Translations under genes and position numbers: made by a program
From: Alphaproteobacteria bacterium
GTDB lineage: Bacteria > Pseudomonadota > Alphaproteobacteria > Caulobacterales > Parvularculaceae
Direction of reading: 5' to 3'
Length of the DNA stretch: 64,000 bases
Assembly (NCBI GenBank): GCA_030433215.1
Contig: JAUIMC010000014.1
Coordinates: forward strand, 1-64,000
Shown here: piece after piece, positions 1 through 8,712 of the stretch
Layout: each line of letters opens with the position of its first letter
Position numbering within the stretch: the stretch's first letter is position 1
Notes under the pieces: model-generated
What the model was told of the DNA's origin: nothing
Seen by the model: only the letters and a program-made list of their open reading frames with translations
Database searches by the model: none

Positions 1-81
1 GCGGACCGTGATGAGGCTGGAAAGGCCGAGGGCGGCGTTGATGCCGATGAAACCGAGAATGATGATTTCGATAACGCCCAT
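1..81 (-). CDS. Small membrane protein, N-terminal 27 codons only (runs off left edge)
   Basis: Reading leftwards from an ATG at 81, 27 codons stay open to the window edge. They encode an Ile/Leu/Gly-rich hydrophobic stretch starting MGVIEIIILG, typical of a transmembrane helix that begins at the N-terminus. The start is supported by an AGGAGA ribosome-binding site about 7 nt upstream. The product cannot be identified from this fragment. It is separated from the cyclase gene on the same strand by 157 bp, which hold a CRP-type palindrome and a weak AT-rich hairpin. Confidence 0.55.
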   Translation of the reverse strand, partial: MGVIEIIILGFIGINAALGLSSLITVR

Positions 82-161
82 GTTGATCTCTCCTGCTTCC
101 CATCTTCCGGTCTTTCCCGACCGCCGATGATTGAAGATTAGGAGGAGCCCCGATCTGGCGC

Positions 162-177
162 TGTGATGGGCGTCACA
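162..177. promoter_or_regulatory. Candidate CRP/FNR-family binding site, perfect TGTGA-N6-TCACA
   Basis: A perfect inverted repeat of the two CRP half-sites, TGTGA and TCACA, with the canonical 6-nt spacer. It lies 81-96 nt upstream of the start codon of the gene leaving the left edge, a suitable position for an activator. The 3' end of a cyclase gene is about 60 bp to its right. Binding by a cAMP-CRP homologue is inferred from the motif alone. A weak hairpin (188-205) between this site and the cyclase stop codon could end the cyclase transcript. Confidence 0.45.
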
Positions 178-238
178 GGCCCGGCCATATCCTTAAAAAA
201 GGATAAACGGCGGCAATTCTATCATAAATTACAGAAGG

Positions 239-2482
239 TTAGGAATTTTCGGCGGGGGCCAGGGCCTCGGCGCGGGCTATGAGACAGGCGATCGCCTCCT
301 CTAGGCCGAAGGTTTCGCCCTGCCCGCAGGCCCTGAAATGCTCCAGCGCCGCCCCGGCGGCCCCTTCCTCAAGGGCGGCAACCCCCGCCTCGAAAGCGCG
401 GCGGAAGGTCTGGAACGCCGGCCGTGCGGCAAGCGCCTCGTCGCCGGCGAGCGCGAAAATCTCGGTCCGGTCGCTCCGGCCCTTCACCGCCAGGGCGCCG
501 AGCGACACGGCGGCGAAGCCGGGAATGCGCTGGCGCAGATCGGCGGAGATGATGACCGGCGCGCCATAGTCCTTGGTGAGCGTTTCAAGCCGCGAAGTGA
601 GGTTCACCATGTCGCCGAGCATGGAATATTCGAGTTTGTCTTCGGAGCCGAAATTGCCGACCCGCGCTTCGGCGGTGTGAAGGCCGATGCCGATGCGGAT
701 TTCCGGAACCGGCAGGTCTTTCGCCGCGCGCCAGCCGGCATTCAGCTTGTCGAGCGCCGTCAGCATGTCGAGCGCGGCCCGCGCCGCCTCGGCGGGATGG
801 TCTTTCACGTCAATGGGCGCGTTCCACATGGCGGCGAGACCGTCGCCCATATATTTATCCACGAGCCCCTTATGGTCGGTGACGATGCGCGTCATCTCCG
901 TGAAATACTGGTTCAGGAGCGACGTCACCTGCTGCGCCGTCAATTGTTCTGAAATCGAGGTGAAGCCGCGAATATCCGAAAAGAAAGCGGTGATCTCGCG
1001 CTGCTCGCCTTCCAGTTTTAAGAGGCTCGGATCGCGTTCGAGGCGCTCGAGCAGAAGCGGCGACAAAAACTTGCCGAAGGCGCCGCGAATGAAGCGCCGC
1101 GCCACCTGCTCTTGCTGGAACATGACCACGAAAGCCGGCACGAACGCCGCGGTGAGAATAAGGCCCGGCGTCACCGGATCGATCAACAGGCGCGACGCGT
1201 GAAAGGCGTAGAACGCGCCGCCATAGAGCCCAACAGCGAGCGCCGCCCAGATGCCGAACCCCGCCGCCGCCGACAGGCGCGGCAGGAACAGGAGCATCAG
1301 AAGCGAGACGACCACGGCGCCCCCGATCTCCAGCGGGCGCATCAGGTCCCAAGCGCGGAACAGCGTTTCGCCGGCGAGCGCCTGTTCGATGACTTCCGCA
1401 TGAATATGGACGCCGGAGCGCTCATCCCCGAGCGGCGTGACAAGAACGTCGCGCAACCCCTCGGCGGCGGCGCCGACCATGACGATCCGGCCTTTCACTG
1501 CGTCCGCAATGTCAGCAGGGTCGCCTTCTAGAATGTCGACCACTGACAGTCCCCGCTGCGCGATGCTGTCCGGGCCCGCATAATGCACCCAGAGCCGGCC
1601 GTCTTCGGTCGTCGGAAAACGCAGGCGGCACATGGTCACCTCGGAAACCGACCGGCGGTTAACACCTTTTACATGGGCGCGGCATGGGCCGTCCGCCGCC
1701 GCGTTTATGAAGGCAGGCGTTGCATAGGCCGGATCGAGCTTAGGCGCGGCGACACGGATCGCCTCCAGGGCAAGGCTTGGATAAACTTCCTGCCCGTCGC
1801 AGGCGAGCGCGATCAGCGGCACGCTCCTGACGATCGCGTCGTCCGCGAGACCGGCGCGCGCGAAGCCTTCGCCGCTCGCCGCCGCGCGAAAAATTTCCAG
1901 CGGCGGCACGACCTGACGGAAGCTCGGCGCGACGCGGGCGAGATCACTCGCCGGCATGCCCTGCACCCGCGCGGCGTCTAGCGCCGGCGGGCAGGCCCCT
2001 TGCGCGGCGCCCGCGCGCGCCGTCAGGTGCAACACGGTCGGCGCCCTGGCGAGCGAAGCGGCGAAGCGCCGGTCATGATCGACGGCGTCAAGATCGGAAG
2101 CGTCGAGTTCGGCGACGATCGGCGACAGCACGGGCGACGTCAGCCAGCTTTTCGCGACATTGCCGGGACTGGTGCGGTCGGGCTCGGCAAGGATGATGTC
2201 GAAGACGATGGACGCGGCGCCGGCCTCGTCGAGCTTGTCGATGATGGTCGCGAAGCGATGACGCGGCCACGGCCACTGTCCGTATTTTTCCAGCGCCGCA
2301 TCGTCGATTTCGACAACCCGCACCGGTTCGGCGTCATAATCGCGGGGGCTGAGACGTTGAAACTGGTCGAACACCCGGTCGCGCGCGATATTGACGAGCG
2401 CCGGGTCGTTGAAAACCAGCGCAAGCGCCAGGACCGCGCCGACCAGCCCGGCGAGACGAGGCCCGAACAACTGGCGCCGCAT
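239..2482 (-). CDS. CHASE2-domain adenylate/guanylate cyclase
   Basis: 747-residue membrane class III nucleotide cyclase. An N-terminal transmembrane segment is followed by an extracytoplasmic CHASE2 sensor domain (about 40-370, opening with a typical VRVVEIDDAAL/GQWPWPR block), two to three transmembrane helices (about 380-460) and a C-terminal cyclase domain. Metal-binding aspartates are visible in FFSDIRGFT (about D503) and YMGDG (about D547). The adenine-binding lysine and the transition-state Asn/Arg lie in KLEYSMLGD and MVNLTSRLE, so the enzyme looks active. The ATP-type lysine favours cAMP as product. It is the last gene of a compact unit, 14 bp after the FecR-domain gene, which suggests it senses something linked to that exported protein. 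The ligand is unknown. Confidence 0.9.
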   Translation of the reverse strand: MRRQLFGPRLAGLVGAVLALALVFNDPALVNIARDRVFDQFQRLSPRDYDAEPVRVVEIDDAALEKYGQWPWPRHRFATIIDKLDEAGAASIVFDIILAEPDRTSPGNVAKSWLTSPVLSPIVAELDASDLDAVDHDRRFAASLARAPTVLHLTARAGAAQGACPPALDAARVQGMPASDLARVAPSFRQVVPPLEIFRAAASGEGFARAGLADDAIVRSVPLIALACDGQEVYPSLALEAIRVAAPKLDPAYATPAFINAAADGPCRAHVKGVNRRSVSEVTMCRLRFPTTEDGRLWVHYAGPDSIAQRGLSVVDILEGDPADIADAVKGRIVMVGAAAEGLRDVLVTPLGDERSGVHIHAEVIEQALAGETLFRAWDLMRPLEIGGAVVVSLLMLLFLPRLSAAAGFGIWAALAVGLYGGAFYAFHASRLLIDPVTPGLILTAAFVPAFVVMFQQEQVARRFIRGAFGKFLSPLLLERLERDPSLLKLEGEQREITAFFSDIRGFTSISEQLTAQQVTSLLNQYFTEMTRIVTDHKGLVDKYMGDGLAAMWNAPIDVKDHPAEAARAALDMLTALDKLNAGWRAAKDLPVPEIRIGIGLHTAEARVGNFGSEDKLEYSMLGDMVNLTSRLETLTKDYGAPVIISADLRQRIPGFAAVSLGALAVKGRSDRTEIFALAGDEALAARPAFQTFRRAFEAGVAALEEGAAGAALEHFRACGQGETFGLEEAIACLIARAEALAPAENS

Positions 2483-2496
2483 GGCCCTTCGCTCCC

Positions 2497-4902
2497 CTAA
2501 AGCGATGACGGCGTTGGGCCGGCGGTGCGCGGCATGGATTCGATGCGCCCGATCCCCTCGCCGCCGGCGCCGTCATTGAAATTGAAGAAGAGGTCGGCGT
2601 TGTCGCCGGCGTCGCCGCCGGTCCCGTCGCGGATCAGGAACAGCGCATTGTCGATATTCGTCCCGCTGAAATCATCGGCCCCGAAACCGAAAACGCCGGC
2701 GTCTCCCGCCGCGTCATCGAAGCCGACGGCGTTCAGGTTCTCGAAGATGTCGAGCGTGAACCCGCTAGAGGAATCGTCAATCGCCACAAAGACATAGGAA
2801 TCGCCGCCGCCCACTGTGCGGTCGGCGAAATTGATGTCGATCGAGGCTTGCGCGCTGCCGAAGAGGAACGAGCCGTCCGCCCGCCGCAGGTCGGCGCCGC
2901 CGCCGAAACCGCGCCCGTCGAAAGTGCCGTCGAAATGATAGGTTCCCGCGCCGAGATCGACTGCGGCCGCCTCAAGCGCGGCGATAGTGGAAAGCGCCGG
3001 AACGCCGGAGTCCTGGAAGGCGCTGATCTCCGTATAAAGATGATTGCCCGCGCCGTCGGAAAGGATCGCCGCAATGCTGGCCTCCAGTCCGTCGCCTTCG
3101 GAAAGCCCCGCCTCGCCTTTCAGCGCGTTCGGATCGGACGTGATGGAGGCGAGCGTGTAGAAAGCGAGCCCGAAAAGGCCGCTGTCGAACGGCGCGGCCT
3201 CGTCGAGAGCGACATATTGCACCGTGTTGGCGCCGCCGATCGCCGGATCGGCCGCCGCGGAAATCACCAGGAAGGACGAGCCGCCGCCGACCGTGCGGCT
3301 GCCGAAATCGACTTCAAGCTGCGCGAAGGAAACACCGGTCAGGGGCGTCGGGGTTCCAAGAGTCGAAATCACGTCCGTGGAAGACCCCGTCACGATGGTC
3401 GACCCCGAAGTCGCTGAGCCCTCCAGTTCTGATTGCGACAGGAGGGAGCCAAGGGCAAAGGTGAAATAGGCAAGCTCGCCTTCGCCCGGCGAAAAGACGA
3501 GATCGTCAAGACCGCCGCTCAGCATGACCGTCTCAAGACCGTTATCGCCGGTAAAGTTTGCTGCGATATCGGCCGTCACGGCATCGCCTTCGCCTTGGCG
3601 AATGGTCAGCCTGTAGGCGGGCGTTATGAAAACGGCGAAATCGCCGTCGCCATCCGCGAAAGGAACGCCGGCGCTGGCCAACAGCGCGGCGAGGTAATCG
3701 TCTTCAAAGTCGGCGTCGGGATCGAAACCGGAAGGATTGCGCGCAGTGAGATCGTCCGGATTGGTCACCGAGCCGTCGAACCGCACGAAACTGGCGAGCG
3801 CTTCGGGCGCGATGGTGCGCGAGGCCCAGTCCACATGAATCTGGAAGACAACAACGCCGTCCTCGACCGTCGAGCCGTCGTCAATCTGCGCAGCGGCGAC
3901 GGCGAACAGGACGCCGTCCGGGTTGGCGGTCTGGGCGTCCGCGAACTCGTCGAGCGCGTCGAGAGGCAGGATTTCCCCGACCGGAATGGTCATGGGCGGC
4001 GGCGGGGGCGGAGGCGTCATGTCGCCCTCTTCCACCGAAGGCTGCTCCGGCCGGTTTTCGGTGTTCTCGTCGTCCTGTTCGTTCTTGTTTTCGGCGTATT
4101 GCTGCTCGTCCTCGCCTTCCTGCGCGCCCTGCCCCGAATTGTTCAGCGGGTCGCCCGCATAATCGAGCGTCGAGCCGTCCGTTTCCGGAATGACCGGCAC
4201 GAAGGCGTCGTAAATGCGCCGCAACAGATCTTCATCGGCGCGGTAAGGATCGGAAACGCCGTCCGGACCGATGCGCACCACAAAGCCGGGGCGCTTCAGC
4301 ACCGCCTCGATGGCGTCGCGATTGTCGCCGGTCCAGAATTCGACGAGGCCCTTGGGCGTCAGGCCGTTATTGTCGCGCACCGGTCCTTCGAGCAGGGCGT
4401 AAATATAACCGTCGAGCTCCACCAGAATGACATTGGTGCCGCGCACGCCCATGGTGACGCCGGTTTCCTGAATCTCGACTTCAGTCGAATCCGGCTCGGT
4501 GTCGCGTCCGGAGGAATAGCGGAACCCGCCGCGCGCATAATTGACGACGCGCCGCCGTCCCGCGCCCTGCGCGTCATAGAACTCGCTGATCGCCGCCTCG
4601 CTGTTCGGCGAGAACGTATAGGTGCTCCAGTCGCAGAGCTTCAGCTGCATATGGGAGTCGTCGCCGGTCATCACCGTGTCGCCGGTAAACATGTCGTCGC
4701 CGCTCTCCGGGCGGAACACATCCGAGCGGTCGAGGCGATCCACATCGATGAAGGGGCCGACCACGGCCGTGGCATTGCCGGCTTTCGGGTCGTCGGTGTC
4801 GCGGTCGAAACACTCCGCGGCTTCTACGCCAAGCGGCGCGACCGCAAGGACAGCGGCGGTTGCGGCGGCTTTCAGCGTCGGTTTGGAGATGCGCTTCGTC
4901 AT
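2497..4902 (-). CDS. Exported FecR-domain protein with three C-terminal repeat modules
   Basis: 801 residues with a Sec signal peptide (cleavage likely after VEA, about residue 28). No lipobox is seen: the Cys at about 31 has Glu at -1. A FecR domain follows (about 85-190, including GVTMGVRGTNVILVEL), then a Glu/Gln/Asn-rich linker and a run of prolines (about 270-310). The last 480 residues contain three related modules about 160-175 residues apart, each with a hydrophobic strand leading to D-[FW]-x2-R-T-[VI]. The second and third copies read VDFGSRTVGGG and INFADRTVGGG. This resembles the strand motif of barrel domains in TbpB/Slam-client proteins, but that link is inference. It lies between a TPR-barrel gene (9 bp upstream) and a CHASE2 cyclase gene (14 bp downstream), so the three are probably co-transcribed. 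Substrate and function are unknown. Confidence 0.8.
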   Translation of the reverse strand: MTKRISKPTLKAAATAAVLAVAPLGVEAAECFDRDTDDPKAGNATAVVGPFIDVDRLDRSDVFRPESGDDMFTGDTVMTGDDSHMQLKLCDWSTYTFSPNSEAAISEFYDAQGAGRRRVVNYARGGFRYSSGRDTEPDSTEVEIQETGVTMGVRGTNVILVELDGYIYALLEGPVRDNNGLTPKGLVEFWTGDNRDAIEAVLKRPGFVVRIGPDGVSDPYRADEDLLRRIYDAFVPVIPETDGSTLDYAGDPLNNSGQGAQEGEDEQQYAENKNEQDDENTENRPEQPSVEEGDMTPPPPPPPMTIPVGEILPLDALDEFADAQTANPDGVLFAVAAAQIDDGSTVEDGVVVFQIHVDWASRTIAPEALASFVRFDGSVTNPDDLTARNPSGFDPDADFEDDYLAALLASAGVPFADGDGDFAVFITPAYRLTIRQGEGDAVTADIAANFTGDNGLETVMLSGGLDDLVFSPGEGELAYFTFALGSLLSQSELEGSATSGSTIVTGSSTDVISTLGTPTPLTGVSFAQLEVDFGSRTVGGGSSFLVISAAADPAIGGANTVQYVALDEAAPFDSGLFGLAFYTLASITSDPNALKGEAGLSEGDGLEASIAAILSDGAGNHLYTEISAFQDSGVPALSTIAALEAAAVDLGAGTYHFDGTFDGRGFGGGADLRRADGSFLFGSAQASIDINFADRTVGGGDSYVFVAIDDSSSGFTLDIFENLNAVGFDDAAGDAGVFGFGADDFSGTNIDNALFLIRDGTGGDAGDNADLFFNFNDGAGGEGIGRIESMPRTAGPTPSSL

Positions 4903-4911
4903 GATCGCCCC

Positions 4912-6312
4912 CTAGAACGCAATGCGTTTCGACAAGAGCAGCGCAGCCTTGTGCGCCGTGTAGTCGAAGTTCAAAATATTGGAGTCGACGGTCTCATATT
5001 CATACTGGACGATGATGTTGAGATCCTTCACGCCTTCCGGCGCCTTCGGGAAGAAAAAGGACAAGGGCGCGCCCACGGTGGCGCGGCCGCGATAGAGCCA
5101 TTCGTCGCGCACGAGTGTCGGGCTGATGAAAACATCCGGTCCGTCATAGTCGGATTTCTCCGCCCACAGACCGATCAGCGAAAAGGCGCCGCGGCCCAGA
5201 AGCCAGCTATGCTGAACATTGACGCCGTAACGGTCATAGGACTCGAAGGCGACCTCGCCGTCCTTGACCATGTAAAGGCCTTCGACCTGCAAGGCCTGGG
5301 TCGAGCTGAATCGCCATTTGGTTCCGCCGCGCAAGCCGATGCGCTTGCCCGAGCGCAACGGCGCCGCGCCGAAATCCGGCGTTGAGCGGAATTTCTCATC
5401 CTCAAGGCGCACCGAAGCGTAAGACATCACCTTCGGCGTCCAGCGATAGGCCGCCTCGGCCTCCCCGCCCCAGCTCGAGAGATAATCCTCGCCGCCGAGC
5501 CAGTAGAAGCCGCCGCGCGCTGTCGGCGTGAACGACCATTTGCCGGCATAGAACGTGCCGCCCAGCGCGAGGGTCGCCGCATCGAGGTCGAGCCTGTCGA
5601 CCTCGATCTTGTCGGAGCGGTAATAACCGGCTTCGGCGTGGAGCGTGTGGCCTTCCTGCGAACCGAGATCGTGCAGAAGACGGCCTTGCGCGGAAAAAAC
5701 GTAACCGGCGTCGCCATTGCGGTCATTGGCCGCCACAAGATCGTCGCGGCCGAGGAACAAAAGCCGGCCGCTCGACGGCGCCTGATTGCGGTTGGAATCG
5801 TAATCCATGCCCGCGGTGATGGTCAGGGAGCCGCGCGTCCTGCGCTGTTCGTATTTGATGCGGTTGAGATAAGCGGCGGCCTCCGCGGCCAGCGCCGAGG
5901 ACAGATCGCCGCTTTCCAGCGCCAGTTCAAGCTCGTAGCGCGCGCGGTCGTAAAGCCCGAGACGATAGAGCACGAGACCGTAAAGCACGCGCACATCGTG
6001 AAGGTCGGGTTCCAAAAGGAGGATCCGCTCCAGGGTCGCGCCGGCCTCCTTCAGATCGCCGGCAGCGATCTGCTGGCGGGCATAGGCTATGTTGAGCCGG
6101 ATATCCTCCGGCGCGGCCAGGACCTGTTCAAACGGGATGGCCGCCGCGCGCGCGTTTTCGCCTTCGTCCGCGCGCCGCTGAATATCCGTCAGGTCGCGCT
6201 CGACCGCTTCGCGCGCAGCCTCCTCCGGCTCCTGCGCAAATGCGGTCGCGATCAGGCAGGCCGCCGCGGCAACCAGCGATCCGGATGCGCGAAATGCCGA
6301 TCCTCTCACCAT
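4912..6312 (-). CDS. TPR plus beta-barrel outer-membrane protein, Slam/DUF560-like
   Basis: 466 residues from the ATG at 6312, chosen because a GGGGGAG ribosome-binding site lies just upstream and a clean signal peptide follows (cleavage near AFA-Q). The frame continues upstream without such signals. Residues about 50-165 form TPR-like helices. About 170-466 alternate aromatic and polar residues as in an outer-membrane barrel, and the protein ends in Phe. Helical repeats followed by a barrel match the architecture of surface lipoprotein assembly modulators (Slam). The adjoining FecR-domain gene has Slam-client-like motifs. A role in moving that protein to the surface is inferred. It is the first gene of the three-gene unit, behind a leader of about 200 nt. 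Confidence 0.75.
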   Translation of the reverse strand: MVRGSAFRASGSLVAAAACLIATAFAQEPEEAAREAVERDLTDIQRRADEGENARAAAIPFEQVLAAPEDIRLNIAYARQQIAAGDLKEAGATLERILLLEPDLHDVRVLYGLVLYRLGLYDRARYELELALESGDLSSALAAEAAAYLNRIKYEQRRTRGSLTITAGMDYDSNRNQAPSSGRLLFLGRDDLVAANDRNGDAGYVFSAQGRLLHDLGSQEGHTLHAEAGYYRSDKIEVDRLDLDAATLALGGTFYAGKWSFTPTARGGFYWLGGEDYLSSWGGEAEAAYRWTPKVMSYASVRLEDEKFRSTPDFGAAPLRSGKRIGLRGGTKWRFSSTQALQVEGLYMVKDGEVAFESYDRYGVNVQHSWLLGRGAFSLIGLWAEKSDYDGPDVFISPTLVRDEWLYRGRATVGAPLSFFFPKAPEGVKDLNIIVQYEYETVDSNILNFDYTAHKAALLLSKRIAF

Positions 6313-6525
6313 GAAACTCCCCCTTGAGCACGCGCGCCTGCCTGGCTGCGCAGGCCGCGCCCGCTTGCTGATCCGCGTCATGCAAACAGCGCGCCTCAGC
6401 CTCCGCGCCGAGGCCCCCGCAGGCCGTGACAAGCGCCGCAACTATGCGCCGCACGCCCTTTCGCCGCAACCTTTCTATTGGGTTGGATACTGAAATTATT
6501 GTAAAAATTGGCGCGAGGCCGCGCC

Positions 6526-6924
6526 TTACCGATGAATGAAGAGCTGCCAGATTATGAAATAATGGGTGCAGTGATGGACCATCTGGTCGACCCCGAAGGG
6601 GATCCAGAAGGACTGTTTGTTCATATCCGTAAACCGGCCGAGATATTTCGGGCCGGACTTGATCCGGTCCATGAGGAAATGCACGGCGAAATCAAGAAGC
6701 GCCAGAAACCACAGCGCCGGGTTCACCGCCATGACGATCACAAAAGTTATCGCCGCATGGATGAACACATGAACCGACAGCGGATAAAGGAAATCCAGCC
6801 CGGGCCGCGCCTTGCCGCGCACCATCCATCCGGTCTGCAACAAATAATCGCCGATTAAATGCTTGATCTGGAACGCCGCCAGCATCGCAAAGATGAACTG
6901 GCCATCGCTCATGCTCATGGTCAT
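6526..6924 (-). CDS. DUF3307 family membrane protein
   Basis: 132 residues with about four hydrophobic segments and the family pattern of a conserved HLIGDYLLQT near the N-terminus and later DRIKSGPKYLGRF and DQMVHHCTHY. The ATG at 6924 is preferred to longer alternatives because a GGGGGAC ribosome-binding site stands 5 nt before it and the membrane protein starts there. Upstream codons give Arg-rich, non-family sequence. Function is unknown. It is separated from the TPR-barrel gene by 213 bp and from ccmI by 219 bp, so it is probably transcribed alone. Confidence 0.75.
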   Translation of the reverse strand: MTMSMSDGQFIFAMLAAFQIKHLIGDYLLQTGWMVRGKARPGLDFLYPLSVHVFIHAAITFVIVMAVNPALWFLALLDFAVHFLMDRIKSGPKYLGRFTDMNKQSFWIPFGVDQMVHHCTHYFIIWQLFIHR

Positions 6925-7143
6925 GACGTCCCCCGCGATAAACGCAGCCAGAAGCGGCTCATATGACGCAATGGCGCGGATCGCGCTTTTCTTATCATCA
7001 GCGCGACGTCGCCCCGCGCCTTGCCTCCCAATCGCAAGCGCCGCCCTCTCCAGCATCTGCCGGAAGACCGCCGCTGCGAGGCAAAAGGGTACGCATAGTT
7101 GCCATCCATAGGCAAGCTGGCCCCGGGGAAGCGCGGGACGCCG

Positions 7144-8712
7144 TTACAGGGAGTCGATCATCTGCTGGATCTGCGCGGTTTCCGCTGCGCCTTCCGGCAT
7201 GCCCTCTTTCAGCTGCGTCCAGTATTCTCGCGCTTCTTCCGTGTCTCCGCGCTGGCTGGCGGCAAGCCCCTGGAAATAGAGCGCGAAGGGATGATCCGGC
7301 GCGCGGACCGCGATCTCCTCGATCGCCGCCTCGGCCTCCGCGTCGATGGGTTGTCCTTCCGCATTAAGACCGTTCAGCAAAGCCTCGGCGCGTCCGAGCC
7401 TTAGGCTGAGATCCTCCGGTTCCAGATTAATCGCGCGCGCAAAGGCGTCGGCGCTTTTTTCATGCTCGCCCAGAACCCCGTAAGAGCGCGCCAGCATGGT
7501 CCAGCCTTCGAGGTCTTGGGGCTCGTTTTCAAGCCTTGCGGCAAGGCCGGCGACCATGCCTTCGATCATCGCTTCGCGGTCTTCGGGACTCATCCGGGAC
7601 ATCGCGTCGACTTGTTCCTGCGTCGGTCCCCGGACGCCTTGCCCGCCGCTTTCAATCCGCGCCTCGGCCCTGGCGATTTCCTGCATGACGAAAGGCGCGC
7701 TTCCATAGCGCTCTTTCGCGCGCGCAGTAGCGTCTTTCGCCTTGTCCGTCTCTCCCGCCCTCGCATAGGCGTCGATCAGCGCGATCCAGCTTTCATAAGG
7801 CGCATCGCCCGCCGCAATCTCCGCTTCGAGTTCTTGCGGGCTCTTCTGCACCGCAGTGGCGACAGGACGGCCAAGCTCGGCGGATATCATTTCAATCTGG
7901 GAGCGCACGGTCGCCAGCCAGCCGGCCCCTTGCGGCGCCTCGCGTTCAAGCGCCTTCAGCGCCTCAAGCGCCTCTTCCGGACGGCCCTCCTGATAGGCGG
8001 CGATGGCGAGATAGAACCGCGCCCGCGGCTCCTGCCGGTCAAGCTCAAGCGCGCGCGCAAACGCCGCGCGCGCGTCGGCGTTGATCACGCCGCCCGCCGC
8101 CATGGCGATGGTTTCGCCTTCCGCCGCATGGAGATAGGATTCGTTCGGCGCGAGGTCGATCGCCTTGCCGTACGCGTCAGCCGCTTCGGCGAAGCGGTTC
8201 ATATTGGCGTAGCTGTTGGCGAGCATCACCCAGTCGTCGGCATTGTCCGGATTTTCTTCGAGCCGCTCTTCCAGCGTCGCAACCGTTTGTTCAAGGGAGC
8301 GCGCATCGCCGCCGCCATTCGGGGACTGGCTGCGCGCCGCGATGCGCATGCCTTCGTCGGTTTCCTTCTGCGCCGGATTGCCGAGCGCAACATAGAGCGC
8401 AAAGGCTGCGGCGGGCGCGGCGGCGACAAGCAGGACGCAGATCTGGCGCGCCATGGGGCCGGTTTTGACCGGCCGGGATTTTTCCGCGGCGCGATGGGCG
8501 GCGAGCAGGCGCCGCTTGGCTTCGGCGCTCGCCGCTTCCGCTTCTGCGTCGCTGATCAGTCCGGCGGCGCGGTCACGCTCGATCTCGGCGGCCTGCGCCG
8601 CCAAGTAATCCTCTTCATCGAGATGATCGGCGTTTTTCGGCGCACGAAAAAACGGCTCCACCAACAGGTAAAGCGCAATGACGGCAATGAGAAGAAAGAC
8701 GGCCCAGAGCAT
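7144..8712 (-). CDS. ccmI: Cytochrome c biogenesis protein CcmI
   Basis: 522 residues. There is an N-terminal transmembrane helix, a cytoplasmic loop rich in Arg/Ala/Glu, a second helix (about 85-110) and a long periplasmic TPR domain (from about 140), the standard CcmI plan. CcmI is the apocytochrome c chaperone that presents the CXXCH-bearing C-terminus to the CcmF/CcmH haem lyase. It is the last gene of ccmF-ccmG-ccmH-ccmI. Its ATG overlaps the ccmH stop codon by one base, indicating translational coupling. Confidence 0.93.
   Translation of the reverse strand: MLWAVFLLIAVIALYLLVEPFFRAPKNADHLDEEDYLAAQAAEIERDRAAGLISDAEAEAASAEAKRRLLAAHRAAEKSRPVKTGPMARQICVLLVAAAPAAAFALYVALGNPAQKETDEGMRIAARSQSPNGGGDARSLEQTVATLEERLEENPDNADDWVMLANSYANMNRFAEAADAYGKAIDLAPNESYLHAAEGETIAMAAGGVINADARAAFARALELDRQEPRARFYLAIAAYQEGRPEEALEALKALEREAPQGAGWLATVRSQIEMISAELGRPVATAVQKSPQELEAEIAAGDAPYESWIALIDAYARAGETDKAKDATARAKERYGSAPFVMQEIARAEARIESGGQGVRGPTQEQVDAMSRMSPEDREAMIEGMVAGLAARLENEPQDLEGWTMLARSYGVLGEHEKSADAFARAINLEPEDLSLRLGRAEALLNGLNAEGQPIDAEAEAAIEEIAVRAPDHPFALYFQGLAASQRGDTEEAREYWTQLKEGMPEGAAETAQIQQMIDSL

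Noticed and set aside
3433..5385. 650-codon open frame on the plus strand opposite the FecR and barrel genes
   Set aside because: Arg/Gly/Ala-rich with no domain, antisense to well-supported genes; an artefact of GC-rich codon use.
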